From an uncultured bacterium (GTDB lineage: Bacteria; Patescibacteriota; Minisyncoccia; Phycocordibacterales; UBA918): a stretch of DNA of 10,604 nucleotides. Position numbers and translations under genes: made by a program. Location of the stretch: assembly GCA_913046815.1 (NCBI GenBank), contig CAJWTE010000023.1:1-10604 (forward strand), given 5' to 3'. A model generated the notes under the pieces. It was given only the letters and a program-made list of their open reading frames with translations, made no database searches and was not told the origin of the DNA. Positions 1 to 6,680 of this stretch are shown here, one piece after another (the first letter of the stretch is position 1; every line of letters starts with the position of its first letter).

Positions 1-99
1 GGGCCGGGGTTCTGGCCGAGCGTTGTTGACGCTCAATGAACCACACGCCGACAATGCGACCAGCAGTGTCATGGTTGCGAGGAACTTCGCAAGTATCAT
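1..99 (-). CDS. Lipoprotein, N-terminal part (runs off the window)
   Basis: The first 33 codons of a secreted lipoprotein are visible; the gene continues past the window edge. Residues 1-18 form a short signal peptide (Lys5, then a hydrophobic stretch) ending in the lipobox LSAC, with Cys19 as the expected lipidated residue. The next residues are small and polar, then Pro/Arg-rich. The ATG at 97-99 is chosen because AGGAGG lies exactly 7 nt upstream and a good sigma70-type promoter lies further up. By my count the coding part is about 58% GC, clearly above the AT-rich flank and the neighbouring genes, and codons such as CTG, CGG and CCC are frequent. Lipoprotein maturation would need Lgt and LspA, not seen here; the Lnt-like gene upstream on the same strand is a suggestive neighbour. 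The start of the protein resembles small entericidin-type lipoproteins, but too little is visible to name a family. Confidence 0.7.
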   Translation of the reverse strand, partial: MILAKFLATMTLLVALSACGSLSVNNARPEPRP

Positions 100-106
100 G
101 TCCAAT

Positions 107-112
107 CCTCCT
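107..112 (-). promoter_or_regulatory. Shine-Dalgarno site of the lipoprotein gene
   Basis: AGGAGG on the minus strand with 7 nt to the ATG. It is noted because it fixes the start and because a full consensus site is exceptional here: most other genes in the window have no recognisable Shine-Dalgarno sequence. Confidence 0.8.
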
Positions 113-143
113 TATACTGTGTTGAACGTTGCGTTGTATCAGT

Positions 144-172
144 ATTAAAATATAAAGTGTCTATATAGTCAA
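144..172 (-). promoter_or_regulatory. Promoter of the lipoprotein gene
   Basis: On the minus strand a -35 box TTGACT (167-172) and a -10 box TTTAAT (144-149) are separated by exactly 17 bp; each differs from the sigma70 consensus at one position. Transcription would start near 137, giving a leader of roughly 35 to 40 nt that contains the AGGAGG. The promoter sits directly downstream of the UbiA gene, so the lipoprotein gene is probably expressed independently of that operon, although read-through is possible since no terminator hairpin is seen between them. Confidence 0.6.
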
Positions 173-179
173 TATTGAC
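168..179. promoter_or_regulatory. 12-bp palindrome over the -35 box (possible operator)
   Basis: GTCAATATTGAC is a perfect 12-bp inverted repeat overlapping the -35 box of the lipoprotein promoter; its right half is also part of a perfect TTGACA (175-180) on the plus strand. The position fits a repressor or activator site. A short palindrome in AT-rich DNA can occur by chance, so the operator role is inference. Confidence 0.3.
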
Positions 180-198
180 ATATCATAAATATATTGTG

Positions 199-1074
199 TT
201 AAAAACCAATTATCTTTAATGTGTAGTGGTTAAGCAATAAAAACCAAAAAATTGAACTGACGATATAAAAATTTCTGAATATTTGTAGCCGATGTGTTTC
301 TACCCTATCAAGCCAGATCTCATACAGATTAAATAGTACAAAAACAGAACCGATCGCTACTAGTGGCCACAATCCTAGCCATATTGAGTAGGTAATGGCG
401 CTGGCTAAAACAAGCAACGCCACCATGAAGACACGTCTGGAACTTCCTAAAATGACTCCAGTGGTACGCCAACCCGCTTCTTTATCAAACGGAAAATCAA
501 GTGCGTCACCGGTGACGAGTAGGCCGTATATTGCCAACAGCGTACCCAAAGTGATATACGACCAGTCGGGCAAGGACCCCGCCACCAATGCATAACCCAT
601 CAGTGCAACAGGCACACCATATACTGGGCCACCAAGAACATTTACAAAGGGAATCCTTTTGAAACGTACCGGAGGTAGATTATAGAGTAAAATGCCAGCA
701 ACCCATACAAAAAATAAAGCCAGTGCTACCTGGTTTAAAATAAGTGTAAACGGTAAGAACGTAAGTAAGGAAAGTAAAGCAATTTTTATAAAAACACTCT
801 TTTCTTGCGGTGTCGCTGTAATTTCAATATCTCTTTTCCTGGGGTTTAATCTATCAGATTCAAAATCAAAAGCATCATTGATGCCACAAGAAAATGCGTT
901 GCCAAAAATCATAAACCAAAGCAACATCAATATTACTAAAGCGACTGGTATGATTTCGTTGGTAAATAGACTGGCCAAATAAGCTCCGCAAAAGAACTGA
1001 CCTCCAGTCATTATCCAAATATAAGGGTAACGAGAGATTTTAAAAAATTTGTATATACTCTCAGATGTTTTCAT
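199..1074 (-). CDS. UbiA-family membrane prenyltransferase
   Basis: A 291-residue polytopic membrane protein, usual length for UbiA-family intramembrane prenyltransferases, which move a polyprenyl chain from its diphosphate to an acceptor. Both Asp-rich Mg-diphosphate motifs are present: N66-D67-x2-D70-x3-D74, and D190-x2-D193-x3-D197. About eight hydrophobic helices alternate with these loops. The sequence around the first motif (GINDAFDFESDRLNPRK) reminds me of the lycopene elongase/CrtEb branch rather than MenA or UbiA proper, but that is recall, not a search, and the acceptor is unknown. The start ATG is preceded by AAAGG with 7-nt spacing. The methyltransferase gene ends 2 bp upstream, so the two are almost certainly co-transcribed. 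This is the last gene of the minus-strand operon. Confidence 0.85.
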   Translation of the reverse strand: MKTSESIYKFFKISRYPYIWIMTGGQFFCGAYLASLFTNEIIPVALVILMLLWFMIFGNAFSCGINDAFDFESDRLNPRKRDIEITATPQEKSVFIKIALLSLLTFLPFTLILNQVALALFFVWVAGILLYNLPPVRFKRIPFVNVLGGPVYGVPVALMGYALVAGSLPDWSYITLGTLLAIYGLLVTGDALDFPFDKEAGWRTTGVILGSSRRVFMVALLVLASAITYSIWLGLWPLVAIGSVFVLFNLYEIWLDRVETHRLQIFRNFYIVSSIFWFLLLNHYTLKIIGF

Positions 1075-1076
1075 AT

Positions 1077-1688
1077 TTATACCTTTCTAGCCACCAAGAG
1101 TCCGTGATCAATATCTATCAGTTCAGCATTGTATTTGCCACTGTTTTGCATATACTCAAGAAAATCAGGCATAAGATGAGCGAAATCGGACACATTATCT
1201 GCGACAATCACTGCGTCTTTAGACAAAGTAGGCTCAACGGCTTTAATATAAGAAAGATAGTTATGTTTGTCAGCATCCATGAACACCATATCTGTCTCTC
1301 TTTTCCAGTCCTTCAGCACCTCACCTACCTCACCTTCTAAAATAGTGATGTTTGGGCTAAGGCCAGCTCGAGTAAAATGTGACTCGGCCATCTCAATCTT
1401 AGGCTTGGCCATTTCTATGGTATAGACATGTCCTCCATATTCCTTGGCACCACTAGCAAGCCAGAGAGTGGAGTACCCGGAAGACGTGCCGAGTTCTAAA
1501 ATAGTCTTAGGCTTGTACTCTTGTACTTGTTTGTTTAAGAATTCACCAGTACTTCTCGGTACCGACCACAGTCGCACGGTATTGTCGGGGGGTAACCATA
1601 CATTTTCATAACCGGGAGTGTCAGCTGGTAGTGCGAAATTGTCTTCTAGCACTTCTAATTCTCTCAACACAGTTTCTAAATCATCCAT
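1077..1688 (-). CDS. SAM-dependent O-methyltransferase (catechol OMT-like)
   Basis: At 203 residues this is a complete class I methyltransferase of the O-methyltransferase 3 (PF01596) type, soluble and metal dependent, which methylates hydroxyls of catechol-like acceptors. The SAM-binding glycine loop LELGTSSGYST is at residues 64-74, the acidic ribose-binding residue is in YTIEMA (about 89-94), and the metal/catalytic set is MDADK (D138, D140, K141) with D164-N165. There is no signal peptide. No Shine-Dalgarno site precedes the ATG, and the gene starts 20 bp after the Lnt-like gene ends, so it depends on the operon transcript. Between a prenyltransferase and an acyltransferase-like enzyme it plausibly methylates the same lipid or aromatic product; the true substrate cannot be read from the sequence. 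Confidence 0.88.
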   Translation of the reverse strand: MDDLETVLRELEVLEDNFALPADTPGYENVWLPPDNTVRLWSVPRSTGEFLNKQVQEYKPKTILELGTSSGYSTLWLASGAKEYGGHVYTIEMAKPKIEMAESHFTRAGLSPNITILEGEVGEVLKDWKRETDMVFMDADKHNYLSYIKAVEPTLSKDAVIVADNVSDFAHLMPDFLEYMQNSGKYNAELIDIDHGLLVARKV

Positions 1689-1708
1689 GGAATGTAGTTT
1701 AACACGGA

Positions 1709-3211
1709 CTAAATGCCTCGCGGCACCGGCACATCTACCACCATTACTCCTTCGACACCAAAGTCAATTTTATCTAATAGATGACCGCCAGAATCAAACA
1801 CCGCAGAAGGACCAAAGCGATTGGCGCGAATGACTGGCACTTGATGCTTGGTAGCGCTCAGTTGAGCTCGTAGCACATTGTACTCACCAGGAATCTCATG
1901 ATTGAACATGGTCTCTGAACCAAGTGAGAAGATTATGTTATTGCCTTCTGCACTCTTATTGGTGGCGCCCTCGTCCCCTACCTCAGAGCACACAAGTGAA
2001 CCAATATGTAGATCGCCATGATTAAAGGCGGTGTTTTCTGTACCGGCGGTACCATCAAATGGTAAGCTGACTATCCCTAAATCAAGTGCCCAGGTTGGCA
2101 CATAATCAAAAAAAGGAAATAACTTTTCTTTAGTGTAAACGTGTATTAACTCTCCATCATGCCAATAGCCTATCTGGTTGTAGTAATTGCCGTCTTCATA
2201 GGAAGTGTACCAAGCTACAAACACCGCCTCTGGTGATATGTTTTGCATAAGCCAATCGGAAAAAATATCGTAGGTCATAGTAATGACTTCCCTATCAAAG
2301 CGACTGTTATCCAAGGTCTCACTAATAACACCATTCCATGGCGCGAAAGGATACACGATTATGTCCGGATTTTCTTTTTCAGCTTCTTCTATCAAAGTCT
2401 CTAGTTTTGGAAAGGTAAAGCTTCCTTCCTGAACTTGACCAAAAGCCACATCGTCCTGCCTGTCTTGATTTTGGATGATGGCTACTCTAGTATCTATATA
2501 CTTGAAGTTGGAAAGCTGTTCTGTGACTTTGAACTGAAACAAAAATATACCCACTACAAAAACTACAAATAGCAAAAAATACCACCGAAACCGCGGCCAC
2601 ATCGGACAAGCAAAAATTTTGAGTAAAACAAGAAAGATGAAAATATTAATCAAAACAACTGTCACTGAAATTGCCCCAGAACCACCAAAGCTAACCAGCG
2701 ACCTTAAGTAATCAACACCGCCTACGGCAAAAAATAGTGCGCCGTAATTGAAACCACCATATAGATAGCTGAATAAGCTTTCAATTACTACCACACCTAG
2801 AAAAGCACACAATAAAAATGGTACTTCTAACCGACCGAGAAAGACTGATTTTAACTTTGCAAGTATAAGAGCATAAATTACAAACACGGACACTACCGCT
2901 ACCACTGCCAAGCATGCCGACACTTGTACAAACATAAGAAACAAGTTAGCATCTTCTATCCACTGGAACCCTGAAAATACAGCAACAGTGATGTATCCCA
3001 CATTAAGCAGAACTGAGAAAAACCAGCCCAAAACTACATTGCCAACACCTCTTTCTAAGTATGTAAACAGAAACATTGGTACCCAACCAACCAAAGCCAA
3101 GTAGTTAAAGGAAAAAGGAGGGACAGCTAAAATTAATAGCACTGCCGACAGTGGTGGCAGCCACCACTTATACTTCGCTAACAATTGTAGAATTTGTTGT
3201 CTGTTAAACAT
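1709..3211 (-). CDS. Apolipoprotein N-acyltransferase (Lnt)-like protein, atypical active site
   Basis: A 500-residue protein with Lnt architecture: about seven to eight membrane helices (residues ~15-225) followed by an extracytoplasmic nitrilase-like domain (~240-495). Lnt transfers a fatty acid from phospholipid to the N-terminal Cys of lipoproteins through a Glu-Lys-Cys triad. Here Lys361 (YTKEKLFPF) and Cys408 (SLVCSE) are clear, but the segment that normally reads W/Y-P-E reads YPFAPW, so Phe289 stands where the catalytic Glu should be; the codon is TTC, more than one change from GAA or GAG. Two other E. coli positions are also altered by my alignment: E343 becomes Asp369, and Tyr388 becomes Ser409. 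It may therefore be a divergent or repurposed acyl/amide-transfer enzyme, or use another base. The start overlaps the end of the ligase gene by 8 bp, indicating translational coupling. Confidence 0.75.
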   Translation of the reverse strand: MFNRQQILQLLAKYKWWLPPLSAVLLILAVPPFSFNYLALVGWVPMFLFTYLERGVGNVVLGWFFSVLLNVGYITVAVFSGFQWIEDANLFLMFVQVSACLAVVAVVSVFVIYALILAKLKSVFLGRLEVPFLLCAFLGVVVIESLFSYLYGGFNYGALFFAVGGVDYLRSLVSFGGSGAISVTVVLINIFIFLVLLKIFACPMWPRFRWYFLLFVVFVVGIFLFQFKVTEQLSNFKYIDTRVAIIQNQDRQDDVAFGQVQEGSFTFPKLETLIEEAEKENPDIIVYPFAPWNGVISETLDNSRFDREVITMTYDIFSDWLMQNISPEAVFVAWYTSYEDGNYYNQIGYWHDGELIHVYTKEKLFPFFDYVPTWALDLGIVSLPFDGTAGTENTAFNHGDLHIGSLVCSEVGDEGATNKSAEGNNIIFSLGSETMFNHEIPGEYNVLRAQLSATKHQVPVIRANRFGPSAVFDSGGHLLDKIDFGVEGVMVVDVPVPRGI

Positions 3212-4421
3212 GGCTGATCAAAACTCTTCTTTTGTTACCTTGATAGGAAAGGGTCGCGACCACTTTCACTATCACGCTAGTTACCTTATCTTTTTGCATA
3301 GCATCAGACACTGTACCACTACCTAAAGTGAAACTATGTAAAAATGACTCCCTCACTATGTCAGCCACTTCATCACTAACACCAACTACTTCAATGACGA
3401 GACTTACGTTGTCACTAGCTTCAGGGAAAATATGTAATTGGTAGTCTTCGATAGTTTGCGACAGGGATGCGAAGAAATCGTCCACACTACCGGTACGTAT
3501 TTCCATGCCGTGTACTCGCACCACGTCAACCCCGCCCTTACCTGACCACTCTAAGATCGGCAATCCTTCTCCATACTTTGCGGATAGCTCAGGTGAGTGT
3601 TTGAAGTAATCTCCGGTGCGATACCGAATGAGTGGAAAGGCTTTGTTTAATGCGTACGTAACCACTAGCTCACCTTCTATTAGCTCTAAGGCTACCAGCG
3701 CTTCCTTGAGAGGTCGAAAGGCCAACACTCCGTCCTTCATCATTTCCAAAGTAGGACCCATGATAAATTGGCCAATCTCAGAAGAAGCATACAAATTGGC
3801 CAGTAGCGCATTGGGATATAGATGGCGCAACTGCATCAACTTAGACTCGCCGATTGATTCACCAGAAATAACCAATAGTTTTACCGCTTCGACTGTATAG
3901 TGTTTCTTCAAATGAGGCGCAAGAGCAACAGCCAATGAGGGTGTGGTGTATAGGGCATCACTTTTTACCTCTGTTGCCAAATATGCACTTGCCGGCAAGT
4001 TGTCTAAAGAACCAAACAACGGTGTACAAGGGTTCTGTGATTGTCGGCACTGCTGAACAAATGTTCCTCCAAAAGTTTTGTTAAGAGGTGGAAAAACAAC
4101 CAGAGGTCTCTTAATGCTCGTACCCCAAGTAGGGTCGATGTGATAATTCTCAATTTCAGAAAAGTAACTGATGAGAGGCTGTCCACTACTTGTCCCGGAA
4201 GTATAAGCTACAAATGCCACGTCTGTGTCCGGTATATACAAACGCTTGTCTGGATGCACAGATACCAAATCCGACCTATCAAGAGTTGGTAAATCTTCTA
4301 TGTCTTTACTCTCATCAAACCGTGACTGTGCTAGTCTATTTTTATAAAAAGATGAATGAGTATTACTGACTACATCCTCCACTAAGGAATTGGTTTTTTC
4401 TTTATCTAGCCACAGTATCAT
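3204..4421 (-). CDS. PaaK-like adenylate-forming ligase
   Basis: A 405-residue soluble enzyme of the ANL superfamily, closest in layout to phenylacetate-CoA ligase/coenzyme F390 synthetase-like proteins, which activate a carboxylic acid as acyl-AMP and usually pass it to a thiol. Motifs in order: phosphate loop YTSGTSSGQP (73-82), aromatic/acidic A5 motif YASSEIG (211-217), A7 motif IRYRTGDY (265-272), hinge region SGKGG...VHGMEI (293-308), and a C-terminal QGNKRR (394-399) supplying the probable A10 lysine (K397). The length is slightly short of typical PaaK (about 430). No Shine-Dalgarno site is seen; a TATAGT lies 11 nt before the ATG and overlaps the end of the upstream gene, so a secondary promoter with a very short leader is possible. 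It is coupled to the Lnt-like gene. The acid it activates is unknown. Confidence 0.8.
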   Translation of the reverse strand: MILWLDKEKTNSLVEDVVSNTHSSFYKNRLAQSRFDESKDIEDLPTLDRSDLVSVHPDKRLYIPDTDVAFVAYTSGTSSGQPLISYFSEIENYHIDPTWGTSIKRPLVVFPPLNKTFGGTFVQQCRQSQNPCTPLFGSLDNLPASAYLATEVKSDALYTTPSLAVALAPHLKKHYTVEAVKLLVISGESIGESKLMQLRHLYPNALLANLYASSEIGQFIMGPTLEMMKDGVLAFRPLKEALVALELIEGELVVTYALNKAFPLIRYRTGDYFKHSPELSAKYGEGLPILEWSGKGGVDVVRVHGMEIRTGSVDDFFASLSQTIEDYQLHIFPEASDNVSLVIEVVGVSDEVADIVRESFLHSFTLGSGTVSDAMQKDKVTSVIVKVVATLSYQGNKRRVLISHV

Positions 4422-4433
4422 CTCTAGTTTGTA

Positions 4434-5174
4434 CTATAAGTCCAAGAGGAGTACAAGTAACTCATCCAACTCTCTCGACAAATTTGCAGAACGAGTCTCA
4501 ATAGATACACCAAGTTCGTCTATGGCATTCAACTCCGCTTGAGTAGGAGTAACCCCGGTCAAGACTCCGTCGAGACTGTTGAGAATCAAATCGATATCAT
4601 TCAATAATGCTTTCGACTCATTTAATAATGAAGATGTTCGAGCTTGAATATCTTCCGAATATAATCCTTCAACGCTGGAATTGTAATCTGTGAAATCATT
4701 TACAGAAACAGTAGCCTGATCGGTGTCCAATCTAACACTAGCAATCAAAGCTCTTGCGTCTTTTATTTTTCCGTAAATACCAATGAAATTCCCAGCGGAG
4801 ACAGTCTCTTGAATGTCTCGCATTGTTGGCAATACCTCATCGCGCAGACGTAGACCAACATCTTCGGTACTCATTAAAACTACTTTGAACTTATCGGTAT
4901 ATTCTTCTCCAGCTACCGTGCTGATTGGTATGTCAAACTCTTGCCAGACCTCTCCTCTATCATCTGGAAAATTTAGTGTTGTCAGTTCACTATTAGTACC
5001 ATTCGCAGTGTCGGTAGGAGTAAGGTCTGATGACTCCTGTTGCATTGTTGACTGATAAACAACACCAGCAAACAGTAAGACGCCAATAAAAGCTCCTACA
5101 AAAATGTACAAGAAAGGCTTTAGATGATAGTAAATGAACATAGAAATTAGATTAAGACTCTTAAAGTTTATCAT
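4434..5174 (-). CDS. Membrane-anchored helical protein of unknown function
   Basis: I do not recognise a family. The 246 residues show a short N-terminal tail, one strong membrane helix (about 21-40), a Ser/Thr/Asp-rich linker (44-70), a mixed region, and a C-terminal part (about 165-246) dominated by amphipathic helices with regularly spaced Leu/Ile and acidic residues, ending in ELDELLVLLLDL; this could form a helical bundle or coiled coil. There is no cysteine and no enzymatic motif. The expected topology is a single-pass protein with a large domain outside the cytoplasm. It is the first gene of the minus-strand operon and ends 12 bp before the ligase start, so it may be a scaffold or envelope partner of that pathway. 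An alternative start at Met12 (ATG at 5139-5141) would still keep the membrane helix. Confidence 0.7.
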   Translation of the reverse strand: MINFKSLNLISMFIYYHLKPFLYIFVGAFIGVLLFAGVVYQSTMQQESSDLTPTDTANGTNSELTTLNFPDDRGEVWQEFDIPISTVAGEEYTDKFKVVLMSTEDVGLRLRDEVLPTMRDIQETVSAGNFIGIYGKIKDARALIASVRLDTDQATVSVNDFTDYNSSVEGLYSEDIQARTSSLLNESKALLNDIDLILNSLDGVLTGVTPTQAELNAIDELGVSIETRSANLSRELDELLVLLLDL

Positions 5175-5182
5175 AGATGAGT

Positions 5183-5188
5183 CTTATA
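5183..5188 (-). promoter_or_regulatory. Candidate -10 box of the minus-strand operon
   Basis: TATAAG on the minus strand lies 8 nt before the ATG of the 246-residue protein; transcription would start within a few nt of the start codon. The -35 region is poor (TTAGTA at 18-bp spacing), so this rests mainly on the -10 and on the same spacing being seen at other genes of the window. Confidence 0.3.
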
Positions 5189-5271
5189 AAGGTATGCGCT
5201 ATCCCCTACTAAATTCGCTTCCATGTGAGTAAGAGTAAAAATAATAATTTTATTAAGGTAAACTTACTAAT

Positions 5272-5904
5272 ATGAAGAAAACAAGCACTCCTAAACATAA
5301 ACAAATTTTAGCAGTAATGATGATTTTTTCATTACTTGTTACCTTTACCCCCAAACAATCAGAGGGAGTAATCCTTCTATCTGTACTAGTACAAGGAATG
5401 ACTTATACGTTCTCTCACTTAATCGGAGACATGATCATTACATGTATATTCATGTGTGATGGTGGAGGAGGTGGTGGAGGTGATGACGACTGTCCCTACA
5501 CTCCTGGTGAAACCTGTGGTGGTACCGATGCCTGTGGTAATCCTGCAATGGGTGTTGTGGGTGGAAACTGTGAATGTGAAATACCCATAGATGCCTTGGA
5601 CGACTGTGGTGTGGCCGCTCTTGGTGACCCACCGATTGTCATCACCCCACCGATTGTCCGTAGAGGAGACACTATTAATATCGCTTGGGACGTAGGTGCT
5701 AACCCTGTTGAAGGCTGTGCCTTGACTGGTCCAGGAATTGGTACTTTTGACCTTGAAGGTTACGAGAGTACCGACAGTATAGATACCACCGCAACCGACC
5801 CTCATGTATTTGTACTTACATGCGTATCAACTCAAGACGGAGAAGAAGATTCGATTAGCGCCGCCGAGCAAGTACGAATTGCTGGCGAGTCAACAGAATT
5901 TTAG
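5272..5904 (+). CDS. Secreted Cys-rich Ig-like surface protein, copy A
   Basis: The 210 residues comprise a basic N-terminus, a hydrophobic signal segment (about 12-26), a second hydrophobic segment (33-61), a run of seven glycines plus three aspartates (64-73), a Cys-rich stretch (74-112) and a C-terminal beta-rich domain (about 120-205) with the pattern PPIVRRGDTINIAWDVG and a probable Cys149-Cys184 disulfide, typical of Ig-like folds. It contains ten cysteines, the same number as the paralogue at 6681-7325. It is probably exported and either anchored by the second helix or released; function unknown, perhaps adhesion or pilus-related. Only AAGG, 13 nt away, resembles a Shine-Dalgarno site; TAAACT at 5259-5264 is a weak -10 candidate. 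The last 48 bp (from codon 196) lie inside the 275-bp identical repeat. Confidence 0.75.
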   Translation: MKKTSTPKHKQILAVMMIFSLLVTFTPKQSEGVILLSVLVQGMTYTFSHLIGDMIITCIFMCDGGGGGGGDDDCPYTPGETCGGTDACGNPAMGVVGGNCECEIPIDALDDCGVAALGDPPIVITPPIVRRGDTINIAWDVGANPVEGCALTGPGIGTFDLEGYESTDSIDTTATDPHVFVLTCVSTQDGEEDSISAAEQVRIAGESTEF

Positions 5905-5913
5905 TGATATAAT
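5905..5913 (+). promoter_or_regulatory. Extended -10 promoter of the 69-residue gene, copy 1
   Basis: TGA-TATAAT is a perfect -10 hexamer with the upstream TG of extended -10 promoters, one base after the stop of the Ig-like gene. Eight nt separate it from the ATG at 5922, so RNA would start at or just before the start codon. No -35 box is evident, as is usual for extended -10 promoters. Confidence 0.55.
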
Positions 5914-5921
5914 TACTACAT

Positions 5922-6131
5922 ATGAAAAAAACCATCATAAACACATACACAGCTATCATTGTATTAGCAATCGGAATGGCTTCTTTCCTGTTTGTACAAA
6001 TGCAAAGTGTTGTAGCTAACCTGAAGCGAAGCGCTGAAGCAGGTAAGAATATTCGAGTAGCTGAAAGAGACAGCTGTACTACACAAGATGATGTTAATGT
6101 TACCTTTAGTGGGTGTAATTCTATTCTTTAG
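5922..6131 (+). CDS. 69-residue single-helix exported protein, copy 1
   Basis: Small protein with a basic N-terminus (MKKT), one hydrophobic helix (about 9-31), an amphipathic polar helix (about 32-50) and a short tail carrying Cys52 and Cys65, which could pair outside the cell. It resembles an uncleaved signal anchor or a very small pilin-like subunit, but there is no prepilin peptidase motif and I do not recognise a family. The start is supported by the extended -10 element 8 nt upstream and the lack of any other in-frame start; there is no Shine-Dalgarno site, so a leaderless mRNA is likely. Both DNA copies are identical, so both encode the same protein. It always follows an Ig-like gene by 17 bp, which suggests the two proteins work together. 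Confidence 0.65.
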   Translation: MKKTIINTYTAIIVLAIGMASFLFVQMQSVVANLKRSAEAGKNIRVAERDSCTTQDDVNVTFSGCNSIL

Positions 6132-6140
6132 TTTACGGCC

Positions 6141-6653
6141 ATGTCTTCGACTCAGATCAACAACAATCCGGTCAATGTTTTTTCTAGGCTGTGGGATGCA
6201 AGCGACTGGTCCGCGCGCTTGATATATGTAGCTTATGCAATTGCCGGAGGTTGGTTTGCGTTTAATATTATTTTTACAGCCTCCAAGCTAGCCAGCTACC
6301 GTTACTTACCGTTTGATACATATGGGATGCTGTTACTAGTTGGTCTAGTTGCTTTGGCAATTTTTAGTTTTTTTGCTTACGGTTTTGTGCGGATGAGGAG
6401 TTGGTTAATACCTGTTTTACAACTGTACGTTTTGTTGGTTGTCCTAAATCTCATTTTGGCCCATCTACTAGAAGCTGACGTCAACATGACAATGACCGTC
6501 ACTCACGCGACCCCCTATGTCTTAATGTTGGTTTTTACATTAGCTACGGAGGATTTTCTTGTTGGAAATAAATACAGTTTTAAAGTGATATTCCCTTTTC
6601 TGATTATTGGATTATTATTTACCGCTCTAACAATGTTTATTCATATACAGTAG
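6141..6653 (+). CDS. Four-helix membrane protein of unknown function
   Basis: The 170 residues have a polar N-terminus (1-24) and about four to five membrane helices (roughly 27-49, 61-83, 90-110, 124-136, 148-168). One charged loop (LLEADVN) lies near the middle and there are no cysteines or catalytic motifs. No family is recognised. It starts 9 bp after the 69-residue gene without a Shine-Dalgarno site (ACGGCC precedes the ATG) and is probably read from the same transcript. It lies entirely between the two 275-bp repeats, so it would be gained or lost with them. Confidence 0.6.
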   Translation: MSSTQINNNPVNVFSRLWDASDWSARLIYVAYAIAGGWFAFNIIFTASKLASYRYLPFDTYGMLLLVGLVALAIFSFFAYGFVRMRSWLIPVLQLYVLLVVLNLILAHLLEADVNMTMTVTHATPYVLMLVFTLATEDFLVGNKYSFKVIFPFLIIGLLFTALTMFIHIQ

Positions 6654-6680
6654 CCAGTTTTGATTGGTAACACTTACACT

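Larger units (their letters stand above)
5857..6131 (+). repeat. 275-bp direct repeat, copy 1
   Basis: Identical base for base to 7278-7552 (offset 1,421 bp). It begins in frame at codon 196 of the Ig-like gene, covers its last 15 codons and stop, the 17-bp spacer with the -10 box, and the whole 69-residue gene, ending at the G of its stop codon. Identity stops abruptly at both ends: T against G at the left, T against C at the right. Confidence 0.97.

Noticed and set aside
5242..5255. TAATAA-TT-TTATTA inverted repeat upstream of the first Ig-like gene as an operator
   Set aside because: Composed only of A and T in an AT-rich intergenic stretch, so chance is a sufficient explanation.
5419..5805. 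128-residue open frame on the minus strand opposite the Ig-like gene
   Set aside because: It is antisense to a gene with clear signal, Cys-rich and Ig-like features; the translation is Thr/Val/His-rich low complexity with no start signals, a product of codon composition.
5804..6019. Open frame running across the repeat start (also 7237-7440)
   Set aside because: It is in a different frame from both real genes and has no start signals; it appears twice only because the DNA is repeated.
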